Shown here in pieces: positions 40,441 to 52,563 of a DNA stretch of 64,000 nt. Source of the stretch: Euborellia annulipes (taxonomy: Eukaryota; Arthropoda; Insecta; Dermaptera; Anisolabididae); assembly GCA_023213315.1 (NCBI GenBank), contig JAKCPI010008050.1, positions 1-64,000 on the forward strand. Direction: 5' to 3'. Below the pieces are notes generated by a model, which did not search any database, had not been told where the DNA came from, and saw only the letters and a program-made list of their open reading frames with translations. Position numbers and translations under genes: made by a program. The first letter of the stretch is position 1. Each line of letters begins with the position of its first letter.

Positions 40441-41397
40441 AACTATACCCCTTTGTATTGTAACAAATGAATATAAACAATATTACTACATATATTACGT
40501 TAGAATTTATTATTACAATACTTGTTTAAATTACCTATTGGGCGTTATTTTCTTTTTAGATTTTTCCTTGGTTAGATTTAATAAGGCATAACATATAAGA
40601 ATATAAAATGAGCATATAATACGAACAAAGAGAAAAGCTGTGGTGATCGCAGGTAGGGGTGGCAGAGAGGTCATTTGCCCCCCCTCCCCCCAAGGTTTCG
40701 GATCAAAATGGAGTAAATTAATAAAGTAAGTTATTATATCAAGAAACATTACACAGGCTAACAGTGATTTTGGTACCGGGGATGTTTTGAGCTTATCTCT
40801 GAGTATATGCGACGTCCTTTTTCCAAAAATGCCGTCAATTTTGCTCGAATAGCTCTAGTTTTAGAGATATAGAGAATATAACGTTTTAATAGAAATTCTA
40901 CTCTAAAGCGGCTCTCTTTTTGAGTTTTCTAGATTTTTTAATGGTGTTTCCTTTTAAAAATATACAGCTAGCTATAGCTACCTGTATATTTAGATTTCTA
41001 GATCTTTAGATTTCTATGTATCTTATAAGATACGTAGAAATCTAAAGATTCATCTTCCATTGGAGGTGATTTAGTGGTGCAAAACACGGCTAAAAGTTAA
41101 AAAAATGCAATTTTTCCAGTTCTTCTTAACTTTGGACAACCCTACAATTTTTTAAACATCCCTGAATGCAAAAATCGTATATGTACGTTATTCTGTAATT
41201 CTTTAGCTTTCCAGAAATCATATATTCGTGCAAATCGGTTAATTATTAACGAAATTATAAACAAAATAGTTAGGGTTTATGAAAGTTCATTTTTGGTAAA
41301 TGAATTTTCTCATAAACCCAAATTGAATATTCATAAACAGTTTGTGTAACAGACTTCCTATACTTGTGTATGAATATTGCTCGAAAATTTTTAACAG
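40441..41397. other. No gene seen
   Basis: AT-rich sequence with a C-tract near 40680 and a short palindrome around 41016-41046 (AGATTTCTA...TAGAAATCT). Otherwise nothing recognised. Confidence 0.4.
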
Positions 41398-42335
41398 AGG
41401 TACTAGTACTTTTTGGCCGATTTTGTTTTTTGTTTTTTTTTTTTTTATTGATCCAGCCTTTAGCCCTTGGCCATCGGCACCATTACAATACAATGCAAGT
41501 CATATTAGAATACTTAATCAAAATACATAATCAAAAATTGCACATAACAAAACATAAATACAAAAATAGATACATGTAAAAGAAAACGTTCATATAAAAA
41601 AAGAGTATATAAAAAAAAAACATGAATATTAAGAACATTTGGATAAAAAAAAAAAAAAAAAAAAAAAAACTCATCTAAAACAAAAAGATCAGAAATTACA
41701 TCCTAACAATAATATATTAGCAAACTGAGTTCTATTGAAATTGGGGATATTTTCTTTTTGCTGGTATTAGATGATGATATTTGATGCTGTTATGTAGTTG
41801 TAGAGCGCGATTAGATCTTCAAACTGTGGGCTTGACAGAAAACGTCGATAGAGGGAAGGGTCTCGGAAGTTTGCAATGATGTCTTCTATGTATTGAGTTC
41901 TTTGACGGACGTATAAGGGGCATTCTGCTATAATATGTACGGGAGTTGCACATACATCATTACAGGAGCATAACGGAGACGGGATGATATTAAATCTGGC
42001 TAGGTGTGCTGGAGCGCGGGTGTGATTGATTCTGAGCCGATTGACTATGGTGATGATTGCTCGAGGTAATAGAGGAAGCGCAGTGAACCAAGGTGGAGCT
42101 GGCTGTTTTTTAATTTTAGAGAGCGACGATCCAGTGTAGGCCGACGTGAGTCCCGATTTTGTTTAAAAGCTTATTTTCACGCCCTAGGTGTTGACTAACT
42201 TAAATATAAAATTTCAACCTCCTAGCTCATTTCCTTCATGGTCAAAAATGTCCACAAACACAGACCAATTTGCGGGACCCACTTTTTTGGACTCAGGGGA
42301 CCTCAAAACATGTATATCCATCAAAATCTCGACAT
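41398..42335 (-). repeat. Repeat X, partial reverse copy split by a LINE
   Basis: GTACTAGTACTTTTTGGCCG and, after the LINE, CCTCCTAGCTCATTTCC, GACTCAGGGGACCTC and CATCAAAATCTCGACA match X in reverse. Both ends of X are missing. Confidence 0.8.
41429..42153 (-). mobile_element. LINE 3' fragment with ORF2 end
   Basis: Flanked by an 11-bp duplication CGATTTTGTTT (41418-41428, 42154-42164), with a poly(T) start that is the poly(A) tail on the minus strand. Minus-strand sequence near 41960-41780 reads SCNDVCATPVHIIAECPLYV, then FLSSPQFEDLIALYNY. This is a Cys-rich knuckle and ORF2 tail of jockey-like style, from a family different from that at 10146. Confidence 0.8.
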
Positions 42336-42844
42336 AATTATCTGCTAGCCCTAAGGTGAACTTTATCTTATTATGGAAAGTGTTAGAAAAAATTAGACAA
42401 TAACTTGAACATATGTTCAAAAAATCGCCAATAAAATAAATTTTTAGTGAAGAAATTTCCCAAACTCTTAAAAACTCAAATTCTTTCATAAATATTTGTT
42501 TTTTATGTGTGAGTATGTGGATGTTAAAAAAAAAAAAAGCAAAGAGTAATTAAAACTTTAATTAAATTCTGCCCAACCTTAAAATTTCAAATTTTTTCAC
42601 TTTCAAAAACAAATAGCTAGCTAGGTACGTACACATAAACATAAAATAATGCTGTTGACATTTATAGATGAAGATTTTTTCATAAATTAGAAGAGACTTT
42701 TATTTAACCATTCTAATTAATAATTAAATTTTACTTGTAATTATAAAATTACCGCGTTATTTACGTATGACGGGAAGAATTTGTAAAAAAAAAAATATTT
42801 GTTAGAAGCGAGTGGGTGAGCTGATCAAAGAAAGGTGAGAGGGC

Positions 42845-43191
42845 TGATACTGTAATTTAAGAAACCTTTAATATGAAATATCTTAGTAAATTTAACACAA
42901 ATCCATATCATTTTAATCAATTTAATACAATTTAAATAAAATAAAGACAAAAATGTCTTACAAATTTTGTTTTTATTAGAATTTCCAATAAAATGGACAG
43001 AAAAAAACTGAAACGGAAAGATTAAATTTATAAAATTTAGAAAATTTAGCGTCAATAAAATAAATTTCGACATTTTTGTCTTTGTTTTATTTAAATTGTA
43101 ATTATTTATTAAAATGATATGAATTTGTGTTAAATTTACTTTGAAATAAGAAGATATTTCATATTAAAGGTTTCTTAAATTACAGTATCAA
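42845..43191. mobile_element. MITE with long inverted arms (relative of 12718-13417)
   Basis: Ends TGATACTGTAATTTAAGAAA / TTTCTTAAATTACAGTATCA, arms more than 120 bp including AGTAAATTTAACACAAAT and TTTAAATAAAATAAAGACAA. This is the uninterrupted form of the arms split by the SINE in the first copy. No coding frame. Confidence 0.8.
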
Positions 43192-44020
43192 TAAGGGAGA
43201 TTAGAACCGGGGCCCGGGCCCTTTGCGCTCCAACCTTAAAATTCTAATAAAAAATAAATTTCATGGTTAAAATTTCAATAAAAAAAATCATTTTTTGGAA
43301 ATTTTTCCCTGAGTAGCCCCTTTTAGCTCAAATCAAATTAAAAATTTCAAGAAAATGATTTTTTTTATTGAAATTTTAAAATTTTAGCTTAAAGGCCCCC
43401 CCCCCTCAGGAAAAAAATTTCAAGAAAATAATTTTATTTATTTATTTATTTATTTTGAAATCTTAAAATTTCAATTAAAAAAATCATTTTCTTTAAATTT
43501 TACTCCTGAGGGGGGGGGGGGGGTCCCGGGCCCTTTAAGCTCAAAACAAGGTTGAAAATATTTTTCACGTCTCAGGATAGCTAAAAACGCAGATTTGAAT
43601 GCCTAATTTTCATAAAATTTTCCATACCTCCCAGACCACCCAAAAGGCGTCTGTCTATCCAGGTTTGGCCTCAATAAATTATGGTAACTCTATGTTTAGG
43701 AAATTTTGAAAAATTTTTAAATATCTATTTTTATTTAAATAAACATGGTAACCTATGTATAACTGTTTCAAAAATTGTGTTAAAAACTGTGTAAAAAATT
43801 GTTGGCATGAAGCCTTTTACATATTAAAAAAAAACTTTAAGGGTGGGGGAGGGGGCGTATTATTAAGTAGCCCCGGGGCCCATCAATTCTGTCTACGGCC
43901 CTGGATATTTCATAATAAATGCTTAATAAATTATGGTATCATTAAGATAAATTAGAAGAGGTCTTCTTAAGAAGAACCAAAGTGTTGTTCCACTATTTTT
44001 GACGCGCAGTGTATTTAGGC
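43192..44020. mobile_element. Tc1-like end plus C/G-tract element
   Basis: 43895-44015 resembles the right end of the MITE at 12718 (GATATTTCATAATAAATG...) and closes with a Tc1-like tip, GTTCCACTATTTTTGACGCG. Between 43205 and 43885 lies an insertion rich in GGGGCCCGGGCCC and poly-C/poly-G with several AAAATTTCAAGAAAATGATT inverted blocks. Confidence 0.5.
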
Positions 44021-44139
44021 CTATAACGAAAATTGCAATTTCATTTTAAGAATTTCAGACTAAAATTATAATTTCATGATAAGAGCATTATTTTTGGTTT
44101 AAAATAAGACATTAGAGCTAAAAAAAAATTCAATTTTTG

Positions 44140-44660
44140 GTTTACTTCTATCTTCTTAGACATACTAGCGTTAAAAAAATGTTATTCTCTAAACAAAGTT
44201 TTAACAGCGACCTTAACATGTTGCTTTTATCTCAAAATAATAATCAAGTCTATTCTCTGAAAACAGATGTTAAAATTTTAAATAAAAAATGGGTGTTAAA
44301 AACTAATGTAAGCGTTAAAAAAAATGCTATTCAAAATCACTTGCTTGCCTCAAATAGCTATTCAGTAAGCAAAAAGTTTAAAGCCAAAGCGTTAACATTT
44401 AAAATAGTGTTAAAAATTAATGCCATGTCTAGGGGGTGCCTTTAATATTTTAACGTCGTGTTTAAAATAAACATGGCATCCTTAAAAGGTTATGAATTTG
44501 ATATAAACTTTGAAATAAAAGCAACATGTTAACGTCGCTGTTAAAACTTTGTTTAGAGAATAGCCTTTTTTTAACGCTGATTGTTTTTACATTACTTTTT
44601 AACACCCATTTGTTTATTTTAAATTTTAACGTCTGTTTTTAGAGAATAGACCTGATATTG
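44140..44660. repeat. Imperfect inverted repeat
   Basis: TATTCTCTAAACAAAGTTTT and AACATGTTGCTTTTAT on the left recur reversed near 44518-44560. A further pair, GTTAAAATTTTAAATAAA, has its complement near 44610-44630. An open frame at 44137-44445 is a by-product of this AT-rich palindrome. Confidence 0.6.
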
Positions 44661-45204
44661 TTTTAAGGGATGAATTCACCCTAAAAGAAGGAAATCATCT
44701 CTCTCTGGCTTTATTTATTCTCTTTGCCTTCCTTTGCTCTCTGATTTTAAGGTCAACATGAAAGTTTCTTTTTTTTTTTTTTGTAAATGGTCATTTAACT
44801 ATAACTAGATTAGCTGGCTTAGGGTTGGTAGATTCGGAGGCTGAATCGATTTTCGATTTTCGATTTTTAAAATCGAAACCAAATAATCGATTTTTAAAAA
44901 AATCGATTTTTGCCTTAAAAAAATCGATTTTAATCGATTTTCGATTTTTTTACAAATAATCTTTCACTATGCCCATAAGTTGATTTTAAGGTTCTGCTTA
45001 CGATTTTCAAGCGGTTTGTGGAACAAGAAAATAGAACGTTGCATTACTGATGCCCAGATCAATTTATTCAGTCTTTATAACTTCTTTAAAAACCAACACA
45101 TTGTATATGGTATAACATATTTAGTGTTTATAACTTAAGTTTTAACGTTATAACGTAAATTTTAACAAACCAAGAGAACTAAACATGAGCTTCTATATTT
45201 CTCA

Positions 45205-45968
45205 AAAAATATGGTGGGACTCGTCGCACAGCACAACTTTCTCTTATCTTCAGTAAGCGAAAGTTGTGTTCTGTGCTTGTCACATCCGATTTTTGTGTGG
45301 ACATATATTTAGGTTCCGACAGTAAGCTTAAGGTACATTTGAATTCAAGATTTTTTTTCTAAAACACACTTTTTTCTCATTCACACACACATTCACAGTC
45401 TTCTCCATTTAAGACTTTTACGATATACGATATCCGTTATTGATAATACACACATATTTGGGGTCCAGGCATTCCTATTTAAGCCATTTGGTATCCAAAT
45501 GGCTTAAATAAAATCATTGGACTGCCTGGGGTCCGAATCCGCGACTTTTGGTATACGAGGTTAGCATGCTAACCACTACACCAAGCCCCGAGGGCTGAAT
45601 TCAAGATTAAAATTTATAAACATGGGGAAATATTTATATTTTGTTACCATTGCAACAAATTCTATCTTTCCTATGAAATACAAGAGTAAAGTGTACTTCA
45701 AAATGAGAATATACATTTTAAAGAGCATCTAAAAAATAATTGATTTTTGAATTTTAATCAAAATCGTTGAGGCTATTTTTAAGAAAATCAAAAAACCTGA
45801 AAACTACCTCAGTAAAGTACTAGTACTTTTTGGCCAATTTTAATTAACCGCTTATTTTCTCGCTCCAGGGGGTGTCTATCTTAAATTCCAACCTCATAGC
45901 TCAAATCCTTCAAGCTTAAAATTGAACACAGACGGACAGATCATGTCGCTAAAATCACTTTCTTGGAA
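45205..45968 (-). repeat. Repeat X, reverse copy (diverged)
   Basis: The 3' hairpin lies at 45212-45296 (GTGTTCTGTGCTTGTCACA). The body continues at 45609 after the SINE with GTTACCATTGCAACAAATTC and AGTAAAGTACTAGTAC. It ends near CAGATCATGTCGC. Confidence 0.8.
45353..45596 (-). mobile_element. tRNA-derived SINE, full length
   Basis: On the minus strand the head reads CTTGGTGTAGTGGTTAGC (box A-like) and ATTCGGACCCC (box B-like), then the CCATTTGGATACC body and GTGTGTGAATG tail. A perfect 12-bp duplication GAATTCAAGATT flanks it at 45341-45352 and 45597-45608. Confidence 0.92.
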
Positions 45969-46114
45969 AATCGAAAATCGAAAATCGGCAGTCAAAAATC
46001 GATTTTTTCGATTTTTTCAAAACACTGAATCGATTTCGATTTTAATCGAAAATCGAAGCTCAAAATCGATTTTCGATTAAAATCGAAATCGATTCGACCA
46101 ACCCTAAGCTGGCT

Positions 46115-46373
46115 GAAGAGAAAAATCACTTTCCATTTAAAAGGGCAATAAAATAATACTCTACAACATTCCATTTTGTTTTTCAAAAGTAAAAGGAAAT
46201 ATGACTCTTTTTTTTTTGTTTTTATTTAATTAAGAAAGTGTATGTTAAAGAAATCAGATGATATTAATGTTGGGCAGATCCCTTAATCTCCTTCCTGGAT
46301 CCCTCATATCCTCTGGGAATATTTTTGTTAAATTCTAAATAAATACAAAATATCATTAGAAAGGGTTGAATTA
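46115..46373. other. No feature seen
   Basis: Short AT-rich spacer between two elements with nothing recognised. Confidence 0.4.
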
Positions 46374-47028
46374 AAAGCTAATTTTTTAATATGTTATTAA
46401 TCACTATCACATACATATAAAATAAAATTTTGAAGAAGATCTGGCACAGGGTTATCGTGTAATTAATTTTTAAAAAATTGAAATTTAACATGTAGCCTAT
46501 GGGGAATGTCGACGAAACGGACACATATCGAGTTATATAGCCACCTCTGCAATAGATACAAAAACAAAAAACTTACATTTTTATTAATTCACTTCCGAGG
46601 AATACGTTAAACATAAAATCAAAAGTTTCTGCAGAAAGCTTTTAAAGATATTTTAACAAGAAAGTCAAAAAATTCTCAAAAATGACAGTCGCCAATATTT
46701 AAAAGTGAGACTCAGACCAGTCTGGCAACGTCGCATAAAATAATACTCTTTTCTCGCTGTCAGTTACATTTTTTTTCCATTTTACGATATTTTTTCTCGC
46801 AAATCGTCCATTGTGTTTAAACTGATTTGCATTAAACATTGTAATATATTAAATAAAATAAAATTTAAGGCGTTTAAGATTTAAAATAGATAGCTGATGA
46901 ATGCAATGTTGCCAGTTCTATATTACGTGAAAAACTGCTCAAGTCAAAAGTCATTCATTTATTATTTTTGGTAATTAAATTATTAACTTAATACAATTAT
47001 AGGTCACGACTAAATTATAATAATTGTC
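46374..47028 (-). mobile_element. Element G, reverse partial copy
   Basis: Complement of about 20430-21090, including AACATGTAGCCTATGGGGAA and ATGACAGTCGCCAATATTTA. The AAGGTTGTTC tips are missing. Confidence 0.75.
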
Positions 47029-47580
47029 TCATAGCTTGGAAGATTTGGAATATATGAAAACAGAGAGAAAAAAAATTCTCCACCTTCCTAGAGCCTCTCC
47101 AATCATTTAACGTTTATTTTTTGAGTTATAAAAAAAAAAAGGTATTTAAAGTGAATATTTGAAATGTTTCCTCACGTGCTTAATTGATAGATAGGATCAA
47201 AGAGATAAAAAGAGTTTTCTTATTCTCCTTTTAAAGCGCCGCGTGAAATTAATCGTTTAGAGAGACTACAAGACCTCACCATTAAATGACTGCCTTCTTC
47301 AGTTATGATATCCTATTTCTGTCTGTCGTCACGCATTCTAGAGATATATTTGTTTGGTTTATTTATTATAAACACCTGCATTTTTGTGAGGAAAAATTAA
47401 ATTTTTGATCTTTTCTCACTCTTTTAAAAATACATTATTTTTTATAATCAGTTCTTTTTAAAAGAAATTAGAAATTAATTTCTATAAACGTGATAATATT
47501 TTACCTTGTATAGTAAATAGAAAAGATTATTTTTTATTAAAAATTTTAAATTTCTTAATGTAGTTTTGAGAATGTTTATT
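47029..47580. other. No gene seen
   Basis: AT-rich, non-repetitive within this window. A GC-richer patch at 47235-47345 has no open frame of note. Confidence 0.4.
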
Positions 47581-47581
47581 C

Positions 47582-47609
47582 ACTAGCCGCTCCGCCCCCT
47601 GGACCCCCC
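47582..47609 (-). mobile_element. Helitron-like 3' end fragment
   Basis: Minus strand reads GGGGTCCAGGGGGCGGAGCG followed by GCTAGTG. The CTAGT ending and the CCAGGGGGC block are typical of rolling-circle elements. The rest of the element was not found. Confidence 0.5.
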
Positions 47610-47615
47610 TCATCA

Positions 47616-47905
47616 GTGGCGTAGTGAGCTTAATTTGCGCCCGGGGCACAATACCTTTTTAGCGCCCCCCCCATTCGAAAACCATATAATATTATATGTA
47701 AAATACACTGAAAAAAAAATATGAATTTTCAATCATTTTTCATATACTTTCGTGGTTTAATATTAATATACCCAGGATATGAATTAAAATTAATATAAAA
47801 GTTTATGAACAAATTACCAACTTTTAAACTTATCTTTTTCTTTGTGTGCCGCCAAATTTTGAAATCGTTAAAAGTGTACCGCGACAAGTTGAGAATCACT
47901 GGTCT
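47616..47905. mobile_element. hAT-like remnant
   Basis: CAGTGGCGTAGTGAGC at the left resembles the end at 19789. At the right, minus-strand CCAGTGATTCTCAACTTG and CGCGGTACACTTTT resemble the CAGTGGTTCTCAA hAT end. Probably two overlapping remnants. Confidence 0.45.
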
Positions 47906-47948
47906 AAACGTTCTCAAATAACTCGACTACCTCAAGGAATTTCTATTA

Positions 47949-48938
47949 ATAGAGGTAAAGGTGGTAATATGAGCCCTGTAGGTATTATGAGCCCCCAATA
48001 TATCTCGTCATAGAGTTCACACAATCTAATGGGGATTGATGGAAACACTGTGTTCCGTTCTTTTTTAGGCCTCTAGAGAGCTTTGGTTCAGTTGTTGATG
48101 ATAGATGGTGGATAAATCAGGTGTTTGTGTTTTCTTCTACTAAAAAACTTTGAAAGGTACCTATTTAGCCCTTAATTATGATTATTATTCGATTACATTT
48201 ACTTTAATAGGCTACGCTATCTAATAGAGTAGGTTTTAAGCTTTGATTTAATGTAGGTGATAATTAATTTAGACAGTTACAAAGATAAAATATGCTTTGA
48301 AGAAATTCACTATGGCTATGTCGGTAATATGAGCCCCCTTCTGTGCCTGGTATATGAGCCCCAATTTCTGAGGGTCCGTCAATACCAAAAAGTCCGTTTT
48401 GGAAATGCCAGTGGGAGTTGATAATCCCGGAGATGAGCATACGCCCTGTACGTTTTGTGAAGGACTTTACTCTGCCAATTATCAAGGAGAACTGTGAATA
48501 CAGTGCCTGATGTGTGAAATGTGGGCGCACAATGACTGTGCTGGGACTGAAAAAGATGTTTATATTTGTGACTTTTGCAGATCATAAAATATTTTCTGTT
48601 TTCCAACTTATTTACACTAATATAGTTTTGTAATTAACAAAATACAATTTTCATAAAGGATATTTGTATTACTAACCTCTTTTTAACACTCTTTTTCATG
48701 TATTTACTCTAGGGGCTCATAATACCAGCACAGAAAATTTTTTCAACAAAACGAACTTTTTTGATTTTTTGTTATTATTTCACTTTCTGTGTATTTAATC
48801 GACTGCATACTTTTTAAATATATATTCATCAATTGTTATAGTTGAAGTTCAACACAAATAATTTAGCAAAAATTATTAAAAAAAATTTATTATAACAAAA
48901 AAGAAACTAGGGGCTCATAATACCACCTTTACCTCTAT
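47949..48938 (+). mobile_element. pogo/Tigger-like DNA transposon derivative
   Basis: Ends ATAGAGGTAAAGGTGG / CCACCTTTACCTCTAT, flanked by TA on both sides (47947-47948, 48939-48940). The frame near 48432-48588 reads CTFCEGLYSANYQGE, then a stop in place of the usual Trp, then CEMWAHNDCAG and VYICDFC. This Cys/His cluster closes many pogo/Tigger transposases. The catalytic part is missing. GTAATATGAGCCCC occurs several times as subterminal repeats. Confidence 0.75.
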
Positions 48939-48940
48939 TA

Positions 48941-49206
48941 TTTTATAATTATTTTAAGGAAACTTGAAATTATTCTTTTAAAATTTATTTCACAAATCTA
49001 AATTTATTAAATTCTGGTTTGAAATTCGCGCTCTAAACTATTTAAATATTTATGAAGTCATACTAATTAAATAATTTTTATAAAGTAATTCAACTAAATA
49101 GCTATAAAAATTAAAATTAACAATTTTTACGAAAATATTTATTTTAAAATATACAAGAAATTTGTTAGGTTGGCAACAAATTGAACTTTCTCATATACTA
49201 TTTATT
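48941..49206. other. AT-rich spacer
   Basis: No gene or repeat recognised between the pogo-like element and the LTR element. Confidence 0.4.
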
Positions 49207-49224
49207 ATGTTCTAGTCTACTTAA

Positions 49225-50640
49225 CCCATTTCTTCCCGGCGTTGCGTATACGCAACACCAAGTTTAACTTCATAAAATGCAGTCAAAATGAAGTTTTTAT
49301 GCAAAAGTCATCATTCATTTATTAAAAGGCATTCATAAGCTTTCTTTCTATGTATTTACATTTCAAAATAAGTGCAACACTCCGTGAAAAAAAATTAATT
49401 ACTGAACACCTGTTTTTATCAATTTTTTTCAATAATTTTTTTCAAGTACTAAAATATATTTAATTCAACTTTTATGTACATATTCCAGAATGTTATAGAT
49501 GTGGAATACACATATATTTTTTTTTCTTAAATATAATAGACCTATGACACAGTAGCGAATGATACATTTATCCGTTGCGCTGACGCAACGTTGGGAGTTC
49601 CCCGGCTCGGTTTTTAGTAGTAACATCGTATTATAATATCCTTCTATGACTTTCGTATTTTATTTTATTATTATTATTGTTTTATTATTTGTCCTATTTT
49701 TCAATTATTGAACATAGAAATGTCTTTCTACAAAAAGAAAATACAAACAGCTGAGAAAATTATAGCTATTTTTGAGGAATTAGAGGGAGAAGAAGCCATT
49801 GATGTAGTCATCATAACTCCTAAAGTAGATAAACTAACTGATGAAGAAGAAATAGAAGATGGACTTATGATTATCAATGACGGGGGTGAATAATTACAGT
49901 ACATATAGTGCTACATATAAAATTTATGCCAGTATAGACGACAAAACAGATATATCAGTACCTGAAACTACTAATTTCTGATGAACCACACTAGAAAAAA
50001 ATGTATCCTATAACAAAGGGGCCGAAGTGTGTCCCAACTAACAGGTATACTCCTAAAAACTGTAAAGTCAGATGTGTCTAAGAAATAAAAAATAAATTTG
50101 GGAATTTGACACGCTTACAATTGTTTGAACATTTCTTAGATGAAATTGTGGAGGATATAGTAGAGTTTTGAATAAACTATCCTCAAACTAAAATAACCTG
50201 ACATTTGTAATTTCAATAAGAACATTAAGAGAGGACAGAACTCTCCATATTATAATCCGCGATGAAGAAAATGCGCAGACGAGATGCAAAATTTGCAAAA
50301 TCCAGATGATCTACATATGCAAAAAATATCAGTTTCACCTTCATTCACATTTTTTTTTAAATTTCATGAGTAATAGAATCAATCTTGTTCAGTTTTTTCA
50401 TACAATCATGAATATTTAACATTTTGAGCAAAGAAAAGTAGGTGATTGAAATAAAAAAAAAAAAATTATTTTTTACCAGGAAACTCCCAACGTTGCGTGA
50501 GCGCATCGTTATGTTATGTCAAAATGACAACACATACTGCTAATTTTTAATATTTATCATCTTATTTGAATTACTTTTAAGTGGAATTGATGACAAAATA
50601 AAATATTTTTTCAAAATTTCTATTGTCGGGAAGATATGGG
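49225..50640 (+). mobile_element. piggyBac-like element inserted in the gypsy LTR
   Basis: Ends CCCATTTCTTCCCG / CGGGAAGATATGGG, with TTAA on both sides (49221-49224, 50641-50644), the classic piggyBac target duplication. Subterminal words GTTGCGTATACGCAAC (about 49242), CGTTGCGCTGACGCAACG (about 49574) and AACGTTGCGTGAGCGCA (about 50488) are repeated near both ends. Transposase remains only as fragments. Confidence 0.92.
49708..50330 (+). pseudogene. piggyBac transposase N-terminal relic
   Basis: The frame 49723-49893 includes AEKIIAIFEELEGEEAIDV and KVDKLTDEEEIEDG, the acidic N-terminal region of piggyBac-type (PGBD) transposases. After a stop, 50100-50170 reads LFEHFLDEIVEDIVEF, matching the start of the conserved domain. 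Several stops and a large internal deletion remove the catalytic Asp region, so it is non-functional. Confidence 0.7.
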
Positions 50641-50644
50641 TTAA

Positions 50645-50781
50645 AGAATGCTACGAATTCGTGATTAATCTCGCTTGTTTATTTTCTCGTGTTTTGTTAC
50701 ATTATTCTTTTAACAATCACTCATAACAATAACGATCCAACACACTCACTCACTGCTTCCTTAACTACTCATACTCTACAC
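50645..50781 (-). repeat. Gypsy 3' LTR (major part)
   Basis: 137 bp that look identical to 53134-53270. The remaining 18 bp of this LTR lie at 49207-49224 on the far side of the piggyBac-like element. Confidence 0.92.
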
Positions 50782-50793
50782 TCCTTCCCCTCT

Positions 50794-52563
50794 TCAAAGA
50801 TCTAGCCTATTCGGAGGTCTTCGTGGCCTGGCGGACCGCCGGACCTCGCTTGTCTCCTCCGGTCTTTCCTCTTCGTTTGTCTCCACCTGTCTTTCCTCCA
50901 CTTGCCTTCCTTCTTCAGCTCCCTCACCTATTCCTTCTTCGCTAGGCTCTCCTGCTCCTTCGATTCCCTCATCCGATCTTACTTCCTCCTCTTGCCTTCT
51001 TTCTTCAGCTCTTTCACCTGCTCCAACTTCCTCTTCCTGGTTTGAACATGTAGGGTCCATCCAATCTTTGCATGATTTTTCCCTTAATGATTCTTTAGGC
51101 GCTTCCATCGGCCCATGACGTAATTGATCGATGTGTCGTCTTATTATATCGCCTTCCTTACTCTTGATCACAAAATTCCTTGGACCTTTCACGGCGATCA
51201 CCTCGCCTAACCGCCATCGCGGTCCCGCGGCATAATTTCTGTACCAAATGTTCTCGCCCTGCTTAAACCCTCTCTCGTTTCCTTCCTCTCGGACTTCCTT
51301 GGGCGTTTTATCTGGTTTTATAATATCTAGGGGTGTTCTAATACGCCGCCCCATTAACTTTTCACTAGGCGTTTCCTTTTCATTATTTTTTGGCATGACA
51401 TGTAAATGTAATAGTAATTCAAATAATTGTTGCTTAAAATTTCCCATTTCAAATTTCATGATTTTACTTTTTACCGTTTGAACCAGTCGTTCCACTTTCC
51501 CGTTACTAGCCGGATGAAATGGCGAAATCAAGATGTGCTTAATGTTGTATCTATTCATCACCTCTACAAATTCATGACTTGTAAAACATCTTGCGTTATC
51601 GCTAACTAGTTGGATTGGAATTCCATGGGTTGCGAAAATCTCATAAAGACATGAAATCACCGTATTACTTGTCAACGATGAGACCACTTTGACTTCGGCC
51701 CAACCTGAGTATGCGTCAATCAATAAAAATATGTATTTCCCTTGCACCGGTCCCGCGAAGTCTACGTGGACTCTGTACCACGGAATGTCCGGTACGTTCC
51801 ACTGTAAGGGTTGTACGCGGTTGGGATTTCTCGCGTTCACGCCACATGAATAACAATTTCGAACTTCTGCCTCGATCTCTCTATCGATACCCGGCCACCA
51901 GCAGTAGCTCCTCGCTAAAACTTTCATTTTCACTATCCCGGGATGCATGGCATGAAGCAACTCCAATATGTGTTTTCTCAACGTTTTCGGAATTATCACT
52001 CGCTCTCCCCAGACTAAACAACCTTTAATGATTGACAACTCGTCTCTTTTTTCCCAATAACTTTTATCTTCAGCTGGCCACGTTGTCGCGTTTGTCTTCA
52101 ACAACGTAAGGACCCCTCGTAACTCACTATCATTTCTCGTGTGCTCCGCAATCATTTTCGAATTTACCGGTTTTTTAGGCAATGATTCGATGAACATAAT
52201 TGGTTCGTCGACACATTCCTCTTCCTCAACTTTCGTATTCGTCGTAAATCTGCTTAAGTAGTCAGGGATTACCATTTCTCGCCCAGGCCGGTAAATCAAT
52301 TCATATTGATACCCGTTCATGATTAATGCCCATCGCAACATTCTCGGTGCTATTACTTGGGGTAAGGGTTTAGAATTAAATATCCCTAACAGCGGACGAT
52401 GATCGGTTACGATCGTGAATTTTCGATGAGCTAAAAAATTATTAAATTTTTTGACTCCAAATATAATAGCTGCCGCTTCTTTTTCTGTCTGCGAATAATT
52501 TTTTTCGCTTGGCTGTAAAGTTCTGGACCCATACGCTATAGGAACTTCGACAACGTGGCCAGC
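50794..52563 (-). pseudogene. Gypsy pol fragment: RNase H, integrase, C-terminal tail
   Basis: On the minus strand from about 52563: RNase H motifs IAYGSRTLQPSEKNYSQTEK and VTDHRPL, then a spacer and LSRF (about 52250). Next comes the integrase: an HHCC-like zinc region (H-x-MHPGI...CYSC, about 51960-51850), then the DDE core with VHVDFAG, LVSDNARCF and SNGKVERLVQ. A GPRNFVIKS-type tail and a Glu-rich C-terminus end at 50794. The integrase appears intact, but protease and RT are lost, so no functional polyprotein is encoded. Confidence 0.88.

Larger units (their letters stand above)
44820..46106. mobile_element. hAT-type element with nested X and SINE
   Basis: Ends TAGGGTTGG / CCAACCCTA with 8-bp duplication AGCTGGCT at 44812-44819 and 46107-46114. 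Both subterminal zones are dense in ATCGATTTT/AAAATCGAT words. No transposase; the middle is a reverse repeat X copy that itself holds a SINE. Confidence 0.92.

Noticed and set aside
44137..44445. 102-codon frame as a gene
   Set aside because: It is built from an AT-rich inverted repeat and has no conserved features.
47582..47609. Complete Helitron
   Set aside because: Only the last ~28 bp resemble a 3' end; no 5' end or helicase was found nearby, so only a fragment is reported.
48264..48606. Minus-strand frames in the pogo-like element
   Set aside because: The plus strand carries the Cys/His cluster expected for the transposase end; the minus frames are antisense.
51711..52028. Open frame on the + strand ending ...SLALPRLNNL
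   Set aside because: It is antisense to the integrase. The same peptide end appears after the gag fragment only because that DNA segment is duplicated in inverted orientation.
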